Shown in pieces: positions 49,156 to 59,825 of a DNA stretch of 64,000 nt. Under the pieces are notes generated by a model. It was not told the origin of the DNA. It searched no databases and saw nothing but the letters and a program-made list of their open reading frames with translations. The position numbers and the translations under genes are program-made. Source of the stretch: Marinilactibacillus kalidii (GTDB taxonomy: Bacteria; Bacillota; Bacilli; Lactobacillales; Carnobacteriaceae_A); NCBI RefSeq assembly GCF_017599325.1, contig NZ_JAGFVM010000003.1, positions 1-64,000 of the forward strand, written 5' to 3'. Every line of letters begins with the position of its first letter. The first letter of the stretch is position 1.

Positions 49156-50247
49156 TTGAAGAAAAGAATGTTGATTTTAGAAGATGGCAATTACTTTAAA
49201 GGATATGGTTTCGGATCAGATAAAGAAACGATTGGAGAAGTTGTATTTAATACGGGAATGACCGGTTACCAAGAATCTATAACAGATCATTCTTATAATG
49301 GACAATTACTGACATTTACGTATCCATTGATTGGAAATGCAGGCATCAATCGTGATGATCACGAATCAGTTTTTCCAACTACCAAAGCTGTTATCGTGAA
49401 GTCCTTTGCTAGAAGACCCTCTAACTGGCGAAGTCAAATGAACCTCGACGAGTTTTTAAAAGAAAAAGAGATTCCAGGTTTAACAGGTGTAGATACAAGA
49501 AGGTTAACAAAAGTGATTAGAGAACATGGAGCAATGAAAGCAATCTTAACGGATGAAACAGAAGATATCGAAACACTTCTCGAACGATTACGGAATACAG
49601 AACTAGACCATGACCAAGTGGCACAAGTCTCAACAACAAGACCCTACGTAAGTCCAGATAAAGGAAAGAAAGTTGTTGTCATCGATTTTGGTCTCAAGCA
49701 CAGTATATTAAATGAGTTAAATAAACGTGCTTGTCATGTCACAGTCATGCCCTATGACACGAAAGCTGAAACGATTCTGAATCTTGATCCTGATGGTGTG
49801 ATGCTGACAAATGGTCCAGGAGATCCAACCGATTTACCAGAGGTACTAAATATGATTAAAGAAATTCAGCAAAAAGTACCTGTTTTTGGTATTTGTTTAG
49901 GCCATCAGTTGATTGCTTTAGCAAATGGTGCGAAGACTTATAAGATGAATTTTGGACATAGAGGATTCAATCATCCTGTAAAAGAAATTGCCACGGGGAA
50001 AATTGCTTTTACCTCACAAAACCACGGATATGCTGTGGAAGCAGCATCTATAGATCCAGCATTTTTGCGCGTAACCCATACTGAAATCAATGACGGAACA
50101 GTAGAAGGATTAAGACACCGTGTACATCCAGTATTCAGTGTTCAGTATCATCCGGATGCAGCACCAGGTCCACATGACGCTGAAGACTTGTTTGACCAGT
50201 TTACAGAACTAATGGACTCATGGAAAGGAGGAAACCTTGATGCCTAA
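49156..50247 (+). CDS. carA: Carbamoyl-phosphate synthase small (glutaminase) subunit
   Basis: A 363-residue subunit that delivers ammonia from glutamine. The N-terminal region has [28 protein letters not shown]. The class I glutaminase domain carries the catalytic Cys in [14 protein letters not shown] and the His/Glu in [13 protein letters not shown]. The start is TTG 49156, with AGGAGG about 10 bases before it inside the pyrC end. It overlaps carB by 8 bp. Confidence 0.95.
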   Translation: MKKRMLILEDGNYFKGYGFGSDKETIGEVVFNTGMTGYQESITDHSYNGQLLTFTYPLIGNAGINRDDHESVFPTTKAVIVKSFARRPSNWRSQMNLDEFLKEKEIPGLTGVDTRRLTKVIREHGAMKAILTDETEDIETLLERLRNTELDHDQVAQVSTTRPYVSPDKGKKVVVIDFGLKHSILNELNKRACHVTVMPYDTKAETILNLDPDGVMLTNGPGDPTDLPEVLNMIKEIQQKVPVFGICLGHQLIALANGAKTYKMNFGHRGFNHPVKEIATGKIAFTSQNHGYAVEAASIDPAFLRVTHTEINDGTVEGLRHRVHPVFSVQYHPDAAPGPHDAEDLFDQFTELMDSWKGGNLDA

Positions 50248-53200
50248 AAGAGAAGATATTAAGAAAATTTTAGTGATTGGATCAGGTCCAATCATTATTG
50301 GTCAAGCAGCTGAATTTGATTATGCAGGTGCTCAAGCTTGTTTAGCACTTCGCGAAGAAGGATACGAAGTCGTCTTGGTTAATTCTAATCCAGCGACAAT
50401 CATGACTGACAAAGAAATTGCTGATAAAGTCTATCTTGAACCCTTGACACTTGAATTTGTCTCGAAAATCCTTAGAAAAGAACGTCCTGATGCGATTCTT
50501 CCCACACTAGGTGGCCAAATGGGACTGAATATGGCCATTGAGCTAGATAACAGTGGTATATTACAGGAATTAGAGATTGAACTACTTGGAACAACACTAG
50601 CTGCTATCAACAAAGCAGAAGATCGTGATCTATTCAGGTCATTGATGCATGAATTAAACGAGCCTGTTCCAGACAGCGATATTGTACATACCGTAGAAGA
50701 GGCGGTAGCATTTGCAGAGAAGATTGGGTACCCACTGATTGTGCGGCCTGCTTTTACAATGGGCGGTACCGGTGGCGGTCTGTGTGACAATGAGAATGAA
50801 CTGAAAGAAATCGTAGGAAATGGTATCAAATTGTCTCCTGTTCACCAGTGTCTTGTTGAAAGAAGTATTGCAGGCTATAAGGAAATTGAGTATGAAGTCA
50901 TGCGTGATCGAAATGATAATGCAATGGTAGTTTGTAACATGGAAAATTTTGATCCTGTCGGTATTCATACAGGAGACTCAATCGTTTTAGCACCAAGTCA
51001 GACTTTGACAGATAAAGAGTATCAGATGTTACGAGATGCTTCACTTAAAATTATAAGAGCGCTTGAGATTGAGGGTGGTTGTAACGTTCAATTAGCGCTT
51101 GATCCAGATAGCTTCAACTACTACATCATCGAGGTCAATCCGCGAGTGAGTCGTTCCTCAGCCCTCGCAAGTAAGGCTACTGGCTATCCTATAGCTAAAT
51201 TAGCAGCAAAAATCGCTGTCGGTTTAACACTTGATGAAATGAAAAATCCTGTCACTGAAACAACCTATGCCCAATTCGAGCCTGCCTTAGATTACGTTGT
51301 CTCAAAAATACCAAGATGGCCCTTCGATAAATTCGAGTCAGGTGATCGTCGACTAACGACACAGATGAAAGCAACAGGAGAAGTCATGGCGATCGGTCGA
51401 ACGATTGAAGAAAGCCTATTGAAAGCTGTACGTTCGCTAGAAATTGGTACTGACCATATTCAATTAGCAGAATGCACCGGCATTGATGATCAGCGACTGA
51501 TTGATAAAATCGTAAAAGCAGAAGATGATCGCCTGTTTTATTTAGCAGAAGCCATCCGCAGAGATTATCCTATAGAAGAATTGGCACAGCTAACAAAAAT
51601 AGACTTGTTTTTCTTAGACAAACTTTTACACATTGTTGAAATTGAAAATATGCTCAAAGAAAAACCATTCGACCGCGATCTCATCGAGTATGCAAAAAAA
51701 TATGGTTTTTCTGATGTTATTATCGCTGAACTATGGAAGACAGACTGGGAAAAGGTATCAACATTCAGAAAAAAAGCACATATCCTACCAGTTTATAAAA
51801 CTGTTGACACTTGTGCAGCGGAATTTGATTCTTCCACACCCTATTTTTATAGTACGTATGAAGAAGAACAAGAGAGTATCGTAACAGAAAAAGAGTCTAT
51901 ACTCGTTCTAGGATCAGGCCCTATTCGAATCGGACAAGGAGTAGAGTTCGATTACGCGACTGTTCATTCGGTGAAAGCCATTCAGCAAGCAGGGTACGAA
52001 GCCATCATTATGAATAACAACCCTGAGACGGTATCGACGGACTTTTCTATATCGGATAAACTATATTTTGAACCTTTAACATTAGAAGATGTCATGAATG
52101 TCATTGATCATGAGCAACCAAAAGGTGTCATTGTTCAATTTGGTGGACAAACGGCTATCAATTTAGCTGAACCACTAGAAAAATTAGGTGTTAAGATCTT
52201 AGGGACGACCGTCGCAGATCTCGATAGAGCAGAAAATAGAAATGAATTTGAAAAAGCATTAAAAAGTTTAGGCATACCACAACCAAAAGGTGATACAGCT
52301 CGGACAGAAGTAGAAGCACTGAAAATTGCAAAAGGGATTGGTTATCCCGTCCTCGTACGTCCTAGCTATGTTCTTGGTGGAAGAGGGATGCAAATTGTCG
52401 ATAATGCAGAAGACTTGTCTATCTACATGAATAGTGCTGTCAAGCTCTCATCGGAACACCCTGTGCTGATCGACCGCTACTTGATCGGTAAAGAAGTTGA
52501 AGTCGATGCAATTTGTGATGGAGAATCAGTTTTAATACCGGGCATCATGGAGCATATCGAGCGTTCCGGTGTTCACTCGGGGGACTCAATGGCGGTCTAC
52601 CCACCACAGTCGTTATCTCCTGAAATCAAACAAACGATTGTAGAATATACAGAGAAGCTAAGTAAAGGCTTGAATTGTTATGGACTGATGAATATCCAAT
52701 TTGTTATTCATGAGAACCAGGTTTACGTTATTGAAGTAAACCCTAGAGCTAGTAGAACTGTCCCATTCTTGAGTAAAGTAACGGGTATCCCAATGGCTCA
52801 AGTAGCCACAAAAATCATTGTCGGCCAATCGTTGAAAGACCAAGGATATACTAGTGGGCTGTATAAAGAACCAGCAACTGTACACGTTAAAGCACCAGTA
52901 TTCAGTTTCTCGAAATTACATCTTGTCGATGCCTCGTTAGGGCCTGAAATGAAATCAACTGGAGAAGTAATGGGTAGCGATCGAACACTAGAGAAGGCAC
53001 TATACAAAGCATTTGAAGCAAGTAGTATGCATTTACCAGAGCATGGGAAAGTGTTGATGACATTAACGAATGAAGATAAAGAAGAAGGAATTGAATTAGC
53101 AAAACGGTTTAGAGAAACAGGGTATTCTATTATTGCGACAGCAGGAACTGCAGAGACGTTAAGAAAAGAGCATATACGCGTTGAAATAATCGACGATAAA

Positions 53201-53422
53201 AAATCGCTGCACACTGAAGAACCGGTATTAAAACTTATTTTGACCAATCAAGTAGATCTTGTTGTAAATACGATGGGTAAGAATATAGAAGCAATAACTG
53301 ATGGGGTTTATATTCGAAAAGCTTCGATTGAAAAAGGGATTCCATTGATGACATCATTGGATACAGTTTCTGCCATTTTAAGTGTTTTAGAATCAAGATC
53401 TTTCTCAACGAATACACTATAA
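50240..53422 (+). CDS. carB: Carbamoyl-phosphate synthase large subunit
   Basis: A 1060-residue enzyme with two homologous ATP-grasp halves, the first starting with [24 protein letters not shown] and the second with [24 protein letters not shown]. Each half has its own ATP-binding segment ([25 protein letters not shown]). The C-terminal MGS-like allosteric domain (about 930-1060, [14 protein letters not shown]) is expected to bind UMP or PRPP. GGAGG lies just before ATG 50240. Pyrimidine operon location argues for the pyrimidine-specific enzyme. Confidence 0.96.
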   Translation: MPKREDIKKILVIGSGPIIIGQAAEFDYAGAQACLALREEGYEVVLVNSNPATIMTDKEIADKVYLEPLTLEFVSKILRKERPDAILPTLGGQMGLNMAIELDNSGILQELEIELLGTTLAAINKAEDRDLFRSLMHELNEPVPDSDIVHTVEEAVAFAEKIGYPLIVRPAFTMGGTGGGLCDNENELKEIVGNGIKLSPVHQCLVERSIAGYKEIEYEVMRDRNDNAMVVCNMENFDPVGIHTGDSIVLAPSQTLTDKEYQMLRDASLKIIRALEIEGGCNVQLALDPDSFNYYIIEVNPRVSRSSALASKATGYPIAKLAAKIAVGLTLDEMKNPVTETTYAQFEPALDYVVSKIPRWPFDKFESGDRRLTTQMKATGEVMAIGRTIEESLLKAVRSLEIGTDHIQLAECTGIDDQRLIDKIVKAEDDRLFYLAEAIRRDYPIEELAQLTKIDLFFLDKLLHIVEIENMLKEKPFDRDLIEYAKKYGFSDVIIAELWKTDWEKVSTFRKKAHILPVYKTVDTCAAEFDSSTPYFYSTYEEEQESIVTEKESILVLGSGPIRIGQGVEFDYATVHSVKAIQQAGYEAIIMNNNPETVSTDFSISDKLYFEPLTLEDVMNVIDHEQPKGVIVQFGGQTAINLAEPLEKLGVKILGTTVADLDRAENRNEFEKALKSLGIPQPKGDTARTEVEALKIAKGIGYPVLVRPSYVLGGRGMQIVDNAEDLSIYMNSAVKLSSEHPVLIDRYLIGKEVEVDAICDGESVLIPGIMEHIERSGVHSGDSMAVYPPQSLSPEIKQTIVEYTEKLSKGLNCYGLMNIQFVIHENQVYVIEVNPRASRTVPFLSKVTGIPMAQVATKIIVGQSLKDQGYTSGLYKEPATVHVKAPVFSFSKLHLVDASLGPEMKSTGEVMGSDRTLEKALYKAFEASSMHLPEHGKVLMTLTNEDKEEGIELAKRFRETGYSIIATAGTAETLRKEHIRVEIIDDKKSLHTEEPVLKLILTNQVDLVVNTMGKNIEAITDGVYIRKASIEKGIPLMTSLDTVSAILSVLESRSFSTNTL

Positions 53423-53445
53423 ACAATTTAACGGGGGAATAATAA

Positions 53446-54372
53446 ATGAATAAATTAGCTGTATCTTTACCAGGATTAGAAATGAAAAATCCAATCATGC
53501 CAGCAAGTGGAACTTTTGGGTTTGGGGACGTTTATCGTGACTTATATAATTATGATAAACTTGGCGCAATAGTCCTCAAAACAACGACCGAGGAAGCGAG
53601 AACAGGGAATGAGGATCCTAAATTTTATCCATTAAAAAATGGCGTTTTGAATGCTGTAGGACTACAAAATCCAGGAGTCGATAAAGTTCTTTCAGAAAAA
53701 ATCCCTAAATTAGCACAATTTGATACGCCCGTAATAGCAAGTGTAGGTGGTAAAACTGTTGAAGAGTTCATTTTAGTAGCCAAAAAATTGAGTGAATCTG
53801 ATGTTGTTAAAGCACTGGAAGTGAATGTTTCGTGTCCAAATGTACAAGAGGGTGGTTTAACATTCGGTACGGATCCTTTAAAAGTCAAAGAAATTACGGA
53901 AGGCGTCAAACGCGTAACGCATCTACCGGTCTATATTAAATTAACACCTAATGTTACTGATATCGTGGCCATTGCTCAGGCAGCTGAGGCAGGTGGTGCT
54001 GACGGAATCAGTATGATCAATACAGTTTTAAGTATGAACTTTAACGTGGTAACGAGAAAGCCAGTTTTGGGGAATGTAATGGGCGGACTTTCAGGTGAAA
54101 GTGTCTTTCCTATCGCGCTTCGAATGATCTATCAAGTATCGCAAGCAGTGAACCTACCTATTATAGGGATGGGCGGTGTACAATCAACAGATGATGTCAT
54201 ACAAATGTACTTAGCCGGTGCCTCAGCTGTAGCGATTGGTACTGCAACGTACAAGAATCCATTGATTATGAATCAAATTATTTCAGAATTACCTAAACGG
54301 TTAGATGAATTAGGAATTCAATCCATACAAGCGTTGATTGATGAAGTGAAAAAGGAGCGTGTTTATGGATAA
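53446..54372 (+). CDS. pyrD: Dihydroorotate dehydrogenase, class 1B-type catalytic subunit
   Basis: A 308-residue FMN enzyme that oxidises dihydroorotate to orotate. The catalytic base is Cys130 in EVNVSCPNVQEGG. FMN-contacting segments include PASGTFGFG, VGLQNPG, IKLTPNVTD and IGMGGVQSTDD. The VSCPNV-xxGG form and the 308-residue length point to class 1B rather than the fumarate-using class 1A. Class 1B normally needs the PyrK electron-transfer subunit, but no pyrK lies in this operon. L. plantarum, as I recall, also has a pyr operon without pyrK. GGGGGAA precedes ATG 53446. Confidence 0.93.
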   Translation: MNKLAVSLPGLEMKNPIMPASGTFGFGDVYRDLYNYDKLGAIVLKTTTEEARTGNEDPKFYPLKNGVLNAVGLQNPGVDKVLSEKIPKLAQFDTPVIASVGGKTVEEFILVAKKLSESDVVKALEVNVSCPNVQEGGLTFGTDPLKVKEITEGVKRVTHLPVYIKLTPNVTDIVAIAQAAEAGGADGISMINTVLSMNFNVVTRKPVLGNVMGGLSGESVFPIALRMIYQVSQAVNLPIIGMGGVQSTDDVIQMYLAGASAVAIGTATYKNPLIMNQIISELPKRLDELGIQSIQALIDEVKKERVYG

Positions 54373-55075
54373 TAAACCAATCATCGCGCTGGACTTTTCA
54401 ACGATTGAAGAAGTCCAAGGTCTTTTAAGACATTTTGGTCATGAGCGATTAAATGTCAAAGTAGGGATGGAACTTTTCTATCAAGAAGGTAAGAAAATCA
54501 TTTATTATCTTAAAGAATCTGGACATGATGTCTTTTTAGATATTAAGCTACATGATATTCCTACAACAGTACAAAAAGCGATGAAGGGGTTAGCTGGTTT
54601 AGGTGTGGATATGATCAATGTGCATGCTGCAGGCGGGACACAAATGATTGAGGCAGCTAAAGAAGGTCTTTTATCTGGAACAGTACAAGGTGTCCAAACG
54701 CCAAGCTTAATAGCGGTCACACAATTGACGAGTACGACAGAAGAAATAATGCATCGGGAACAAAAAGTCACAGGAACTTTACAAGAAAGTGTGCTTAACT
54801 ATGCTCAGATAACGTATCTAGCTGGAGCCGACGGCGTGGTCTGTTCAGTTCACGAGGCGAAAGAAGTAATGAACGTTACTGAACCAACATTTTTTCGAGT
54901 AACACCTGGTATACGGCTCTTGGGCGATGAGCACAATGATCAAAAAAGGATTGCCACACCAAAAGAAGCCGTAGGAAAGCAAGCGACTCATATCGTCGTG
55001 GGGCGCTCGATTACCCAAGCAATTGATCCTTATAAAACCTATAAAGATGTTTTAAAACAGTGGAATGGAGACTGA
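54365..55075 (+). CDS. pyrF: Orotidine 5'-phosphate decarboxylase
   Basis: A 236-residue TIM-barrel enzyme producing UMP. The catalytic DxKxxDI motif is in VFLDIKLHDIPTTV. N-terminal IALDFSTIEE and the C-terminal RVTPGIRLLG and HIVVGRSITQA phosphate-binding segments fit. AAGGAG within the pyrD end fixes ATG 54365, giving an 8-bp overlap with pyrD; an in-frame GTG at 54359 is less likely. Confidence 0.95.
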   Translation: MDNKPIIALDFSTIEEVQGLLRHFGHERLNVKVGMELFYQEGKKIIYYLKESGHDVFLDIKLHDIPTTVQKAMKGLAGLGVDMINVHAAGGTQMIEAAKEGLLSGTVQGVQTPSLIAVTQLTSTTEEIMHREQKVTGTLQESVLNYAQITYLAGADGVVCSVHEAKEVMNVTEPTFFRVTPGIRLLGDEHNDQKRIATPKEAVGKQATHIVVGRSITQAIDPYKTYKDVLKQWNGD

Positions 55076-55076
55076 C

Positions 55077-55703
55077 ATGACAAATTCATCAAAAATTTCA
55101 GAAGATTTACTTAGTATCGGGGCGATTTCTGTACAGCCTAATGATCCCTTTACCTGGACGAGCGGAATGAAGAGTCCAATCTACTGTGACAACCGCATCA
55201 CAATGAGCTATCCGGAAATCAGAAAACGAATCGTTGCAGCATTTGTCGAAATCATTCAAAAGAACTATCCTGATGTGGAAGTGATTGCAGGGACAGCAAC
55301 TGCTGGTATTCCACATGCTGCTTGGATCGCCCAAAGTCTTGATTTGCCGATGGTTTATATTAGGAGTTCAGCAAAAAAGCACGGTAAAGGAAAGCAAATA
55401 GAAGGGACTTTCAGTCCAGGAGCTAAAATGGTCATCGTAGAAGATCTTGTTTCTACAGGGAGCAGTGTAATCAACGCCGCTCAAGAAGCGATAAATGAAG
55501 AAGCTGATGTAATCGGTGCTGTAGCGATTTTCACTTATGAATTAGCAGTTAGTGCGAATGCATTCAAAGAAATCGCTTTGCCGATTCACACCATTACTAG
55601 TTATTCAAATATGATACATGTTGCACTAGAGATAGGGAAGATAAATGAGAAAGACCAAATGAGTTTGATTCGGTGGAAAATTGATCCGGAAAATTGGCAG
55701 TGA
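55077..55703 (+). CDS. pyrE: Orotate phosphoribosyltransferase
   Basis: A 208-residue enzyme joining orotate and PRPP. The PRPP motif MVIVEDLVSTGSSVINAAQEA is at about 117-137. The flexible loop AKKHGKGKQIEG and the N-terminal PFTWTSGMKSPIYCDNR are diagnostic. ATG 55077 follows TGGAGACTGAC; another in-frame ATG at 55065 lies within pyrF and is too close to any site. It is the last gene of the pyr operon; no clear terminator is visible before the rpsO promoter. Confidence 0.95.
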   Translation: MTNSSKISEDLLSIGAISVQPNDPFTWTSGMKSPIYCDNRITMSYPEIRKRIVAAFVEIIQKNYPDVEVIAGTATAGIPHAAWIAQSLDLPMVYIRSSAKKHGKGKQIEGTFSPGAKMVIVEDLVSTGSSVINAAQEAINEEADVIGAVAIFTYELAVSANAFKEIALPIHTITSYSNMIHVALEIGKINEKDQMSLIRWKIDPENWQ

Positions 55704-55706
55704 TAC

Positions 55707-55735
55707 TTGATTTTTATAGTGGTGTACTGTAAAAT
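55707..55735 (+). promoter_or_regulatory. rpsO promoter
   Basis: TTGATT (55707-55712), a 17-bp spacer and TAAAAT (55730-55735), about 137 bp before rpsO. It overlaps the region directly after the pyrE stop. Confidence 0.6.
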
Positions 55736-55871
55736 TTATAAAGTGCTATCGTAGTGAAAGAAGATATCAACTTATTTCATAGCGATAAGACACAGACCAT
55801 TACTTGGATAAGTGTTTCACCAACATTATCTCGGTAACTGGATTCAAAAAAAGAGGAAGAGGTGTAGTGAA

Positions 55872-56141
55872 ATGGCAGTATCAAAAGAACAAAAAACACA
55901 AATCATGACTGAATATGCTCGTCACGAAGGAGATACAGGTTCTCCAGAAGTTCAAATCGCAGTTTTAACTGCTGATATCAACGAATTGAACGAGCACGCT
56001 AAAAGACACAAAAAAGATTTCCATTCTATGCGTGGACTTATGAAAAAAATCGGTCACCGTCGTAACTTGTTAGCTTATTTACGTAACAAAGACATCACAC
56101 GTTACCGTGAACTAATCCAACGTTTAGGCTTACGTCGTTAA
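55872..56141 (+). CDS. rpsO: Ribosomal protein S15
   Basis: An 89-residue primary 16S rRNA-binding protein. Conserved segments are [49 protein letters not shown] and [16 protein letters not shown] 55872 lies after AAGAGGTG; an upstream in-frame start at 55812 would add 20 unrelated residues. It is paired with pnp downstream, a widely conserved order, but a terminator stands between. Confidence 0.97.
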   Translation: MAVSKEQKTQIMTEYARHEGDTGSPEVQIAVLTADINELNEHAKRHKKDFHSMRGLMKKIGHRRNLLAYLRNKDITRYRELIQRLGLRR

Positions 56142-56262
56142 TAAAAGGCTCTATAAACCGCGTAGTTATTAATGTTAGATGGGATTTGCGGGTAACTTTA
56201 TAGTACCTTACCATCAATTTAATAACGATTCTGGATTTATGTGCTGGGATTTGTATATAAAA

Positions 56263-56295
56263 AAGCGGGATTCTTTTTGAATCTCGCTTTCTTTA
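56263..56295 (+). terminator. Terminator after rpsO
   Basis: AAGCGGGATTC and GAATCTCGCTT form the stem with a TTTTT loop; the tail is TTCTTTAT. It is moderately strong. Confidence 0.8.
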
Positions 56296-56424
56296 TAGTT
56301 TAAGATATAACTAAGCAGGAAATGTTCAGTGCTCTACTATGCAAATGTGATTTTTTTAAGGAAAAATGACATTTGTTTAGTAGAATGAACGACCTGTGAA
56401 AATAAAGATCAAAAGGAGAATATA

Positions 56425-58554
56425 ATGTCAGAGAAAAAAGTATTTTCAACAGAAATTGGTGGAAGAACGCTAGTAGCTGAGATCGGCCAACTAGCGAAGC
56501 AAGCAAATGGTGCTGCATTACTGAGATATGAGGACACAGTGGTATTAACTGCTGCGGTTGCCAGTAATCATGCAAGCGATCGTGACTTCTTTCCATTAAT
56601 GGTAAGTTATGAAGAAAAAATGTATGCCGTTGGTAAAATTCCTGGTGGATTTATTAAAAGAGAAGGACGTCCTTCTGAAAATGCAACATTGACAGCTCGT
56701 TTGATTGACAGACCTTTACGTCCAATGTTTGCAGAAGGTTTCCGAAACGAAGTACAAATTACCAATACAGTTATGTCAGTAGATCCTAATAACTCTCCTG
56801 AAATGACGGCTATGTTAGGTTCATCTTTAGCATTAAGTATCTCTAACATTCCATTTAACGGTCCCATTGCAGGTGTTAATGTTGGTCGTGTGGATGGAGA
56901 ATTAGTCATCAATCCAACAGAAGAGCAGACAGCGAAATCAGATATTCATTTAACAGTTGCTGGAACAAAAGAAGCGATCAACATGGTTGAGAGTGGTGCA
57001 GAGCAAGTTTCTGAAGAAGATATGCTTGAAGCTTTGCTATTTGGTCACGAAGCCATTCAAAAATTAGTGGCTTTTCAAGAAGAGATCGTTGCAGCTATTG
57101 GACAGGAAAAAATGGAAATTACACTTTCTGTTCCTGATGAAGCATTAAAAGAAGAAATTACAACTGCTTACAACGATAAAATGAAAGCAGCTATACAAAC
57201 ATTCGACAAGCTAGAACGTGCAGAAAAAACTGAAGCAGTTAAACAAGAAATTGTTGAAGCATATGAGACTTCATTGGCAGATCACGAAGACAAAGACGCC
57301 ATGATGAAAGATGTAAAAGCTATCGCTTCAGACATGGAAAAAGACGAAGTTCGTCGCTTGATCACACAAGAAGATATTAGACCTGATGGCCGTAAAGTAG
57401 ACGAAATCCGTCCTTTAGAATCTGAAGTTTCTGTTTTACCACGTGTACATGGTTCTGGATTGTTTACGAGAGGGCAGACACAAGCACTTTCAATTGCAAC
57501 GCTTGCGCCACTTAATGAACACCAGATTATCGATGGATTAGGTAGCGAAGATAGCAAGCGATTCATTCATCACTATAACTTCCCGCAATTCTCAGTAGGA
57601 AGCACTGGTCCTGTTCGAGGACCGGGTCGTCGTGAAATCGGTCACGGTGCTCTAGGAGAACGTGCACTTGCACAAGTGATTCCTAGCGAAGAAGAATTCC
57701 CTTATACCATTCGTTTGGTAGCTGAAGTGCTTGAATCGAACGGTTCTTCTTCACAAGCGAGTATTTGTGCTGGAACGCTTGCATTGATGGATGCTGGTGT
57801 ACCTATTAAAGCACCTGTAGGCGGAATTGCCATGGGACTTGTTATGGAAGGCGACGATTATACAGTATTGACAGATATCCAAGGATTAGAAGATCACCTT
57901 GGAGACATGGACTTTAAAGTGGCTGGAACGAGAGACGGTATTACAGCTCTTCAAATGGATATCAAGATTGAAGGAATTACTAAAGAAATTTTAGAAGAAG
58001 CACTGACTTCTGCTAAAAAAGCACGTCTTGAAATCTTGGACAATCTTGAAGCTGCTATCAATGCCCCTCGTACTGAATTGAGTGCGTACGCACCGAAAAT
58101 CGAGTCAATCAAAATCAAACCTGAACAAATCAAGGTAGTGATTGGTAAAGGTGGCGATACCATCAATGGTATAATTGCTGAAACAAATGTGAAGATTGAT
58201 ATCGACGAAGAAGGAACTGTTTCAATCTATGGTCAAGATGCAACAGCAATCAAACGTGCTATTGAGATTATCGAGCAATTGACTGAAGAAGTAGAAGTTG
58301 GAAGAATATACAAAGGTACCGTTAAACGAATCGAAAAATTCGGCGCTTTTGTAGAAGTGATCAAAGGAAAAGATGGATTGGTTCACGTATCGGAACTTTC
58401 TGATAAATACATCAAAAATGTTGAAGACGTGATTTCTGTTGGAGACGTAATGGATGTTAAAGTAACAGAAGTCGACAAAATGGGTAGAGTGAACTTATCG
58501 CGTAAAGCGGTTCTTGAAGCTGAAAACGCTGAAAAAGATTCAGAATCAAAATAA
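56425..58554 (+). CDS. pnp: Polyribonucleotide nucleotidyltransferase (PNPase)
   Basis: A 709-residue phosphorolytic 3'-5' exoribonuclease. Two RNase PH domains are separated by an all-helical region. The second PH domain holds the active site ([75 protein letters not shown]). The KH domain is [33 protein letters not shown], and the S1 domain is [32 protein letters not shown]. It probably works with the two RNases J encoded in this window. Confidence 0.97.
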   Translation: MSEKKVFSTEIGGRTLVAEIGQLAKQANGAALLRYEDTVVLTAAVASNHASDRDFFPLMVSYEEKMYAVGKIPGGFIKREGRPSENATLTARLIDRPLRPMFAEGFRNEVQITNTVMSVDPNNSPEMTAMLGSSLALSISNIPFNGPIAGVNVGRVDGELVINPTEEQTAKSDIHLTVAGTKEAINMVESGAEQVSEEDMLEALLFGHEAIQKLVAFQEEIVAAIGQEKMEITLSVPDEALKEEITTAYNDKMKAAIQTFDKLERAEKTEAVKQEIVEAYETSLADHEDKDAMMKDVKAIASDMEKDEVRRLITQEDIRPDGRKVDEIRPLESEVSVLPRVHGSGLFTRGQTQALSIATLAPLNEHQIIDGLGSEDSKRFIHHYNFPQFSVGSTGPVRGPGRREIGHGALGERALAQVIPSEEEFPYTIRLVAEVLESNGSSSQASICAGTLALMDAGVPIKAPVGGIAMGLVMEGDDYTVLTDIQGLEDHLGDMDFKVAGTRDGITALQMDIKIEGITKEILEEALTSAKKARLEILDNLEAAINAPRTELSAYAPKIESIKIKPEQIKVVIGKGGDTINGIIAETNVKIDIDEEGTVSIYGQDATAIKRAIEIIEQLTEEVEVGRIYKGTVKRIEKFGAFVEVIKGKDGLVHVSELSDKYIKNVEDVISVGDVMDVKVTEVDKMGRVNLSRKAVLEAENAEKDSESK

Positions 58555-58565
58555 TTAATATTCGT

Positions 58566-58620
58566 AAAAAAAGAGCACCTCGTGATACAGCAAACGCTGT
58601 TTCATGAGGTGCCCTTTTTT
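58566..58620. terminator. Bidirectional terminator between pnp and birA
   Basis: AAAAAAGAGCACCTCGTGA and TCATGAGGTGCCCTTTTTT form a long stem with two mismatches, and an inner AGC/GCT pair. It lies between convergent genes with A and T runs on both sides. Confidence 0.9.
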
Positions 58621-59605
58621 ATAAATAACCAGTTTCACTACGGATTGAGTAATGAGTAGATTTCAAATGAACGGTTTCCAATGTATCCAAATAAGTAATC
58701 ACTAATGCACCCTCTTTATCTAGACCATCAATAGAAGCCTTTCTTTTCTCTTTATCTGTCATTATCCAGAAATCTTGACCAATAAGTGCAGAGTGTTTGC
58801 GACAAATTTCGAGAAATGGTTCTGTGCGATGAGTTGTAATCCAATCTTGATAATCATGCTCAAAGTAATTTAAGAATCGAGAGATGATAAGGTTGGGATC
58901 AACCATTTGCGATAATATCTTTAAGGAACTGGCTTTATCCCTTATGTCTTCTGGAATGTTTTCATAGTCTAAATTAGTATTGATACCAATACCTAAAATA
59001 ATACCTTCGAGTTGATTACCAGCATATTCTGCTTCAGTTAAAATACCAGATACTTTCCTTTTTTTAACAATAATATCATTAGGCCATTTGATCGTTGCTG
59101 CTACATAATGAGATAAAGCCTTGATCATAGATGCTGCCGCTAATTGAGTTAAAAGAGCATAATCTAATGTTTGATCAATAGGTTTAAGCAATAAGCTCAT
59201 AGAAACGGTTTTACCAGCAGGTGAGGACCAGGCTCTACCCAATCGGCCTTTGCCAACTGTCTGTTCATGCGCTAATAGAAGAGAGCCGTGATTGAACTGA
59301 TTCATATTTTCTTTAATGTGATCATTTGTAGAGGGTGTCGATTGTAAAAGTAAAATTTCTTGACCAAAATATTTTGTGTGTAAATTTGCTGAAATAGCTG
59401 ATTTAGACATTATGGGGTTAGACAAACGACAAGTATTTTTGCTAAATTCTAGTGGCATACCGTCAGATATAATGGTATTTAATATGACTTGTGTGAATTC
59501 TTTAGAACAAGCACAGGCTTGACTCAACTCGTCGACAGTGACATATTGAGGAAACTGCTTATTCAGATAATCTAACAGTTTGCTTTTTAAAATAGATGAA
59601 TGCAC
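58619..59605 (-). CDS. birA: Biotin operon repressor / biotin-protein ligase
   Basis: A 328-residue bifunctional protein. The N-terminal winged helix (about 1-65, ILKSKLLDYLNKQFPQYVTVDELSQACACSKEFTQVILNTIISDGMPLEF) is for DNA binding. The biotin ligase domain has GKGRLGRAWSSPAGKTVSMSLLLKP, TIKWPNDIIVKKRKVSGILTE and the C-terminal SH3-like part. AGAGGTGG, eight bases before GTG 59605, fixes the start. The open frame continues upstream but lacks a site. No biotin gene is nearby, so the repressor targets are not visible. Confidence 0.92.
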   Translation of the reverse strand: MHSSILKSKLLDYLNKQFPQYVTVDELSQACACSKEFTQVILNTIISDGMPLEFSKNTCRLSNPIMSKSAISANLHTKYFGQEILLLQSTPSTNDHIKENMNQFNHGSLLLAHEQTVGKGRLGRAWSSPAGKTVSMSLLLKPIDQTLDYALLTQLAAASMIKALSHYVAATIKWPNDIIVKKRKVSGILTEAEYAGNQLEGIILGIGINTNLDYENIPEDIRDKASSLKILSQMVDPNLIISRFLNYFEHDYQDWITTHRTEPFLEICRKHSALIGQDFWIMTDKEKRKASIDGLDKEGALVITYLDTLETVHLKSTHYSIRSETGYL

Positions 59606-59825
59606 TTTTTTGACCACCTCTGTTTGATAAGATACAGTACTAAAGTATACAGATGCAAAAAGAGAAAGTCGACAGCTGTTCGAGCAGAACATTAGTAGGA
59701 AATAAAGAATTTCTATGCTATACTAAAATCAGTGTAGAGTGAACGGACGTAAGAAAAATAGGTGAAATAGACTATAATAACTAAGTTGAACTATACGTTA
59801 AATCAACTTTTAGAGGTGAAAAGAA

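Noticed and set aside
50431-50829. Minus-strand open frame inside carB
   Set aside because: Ser-rich antisense translation of a conserved gene, without ribosome site or recognisable domain.
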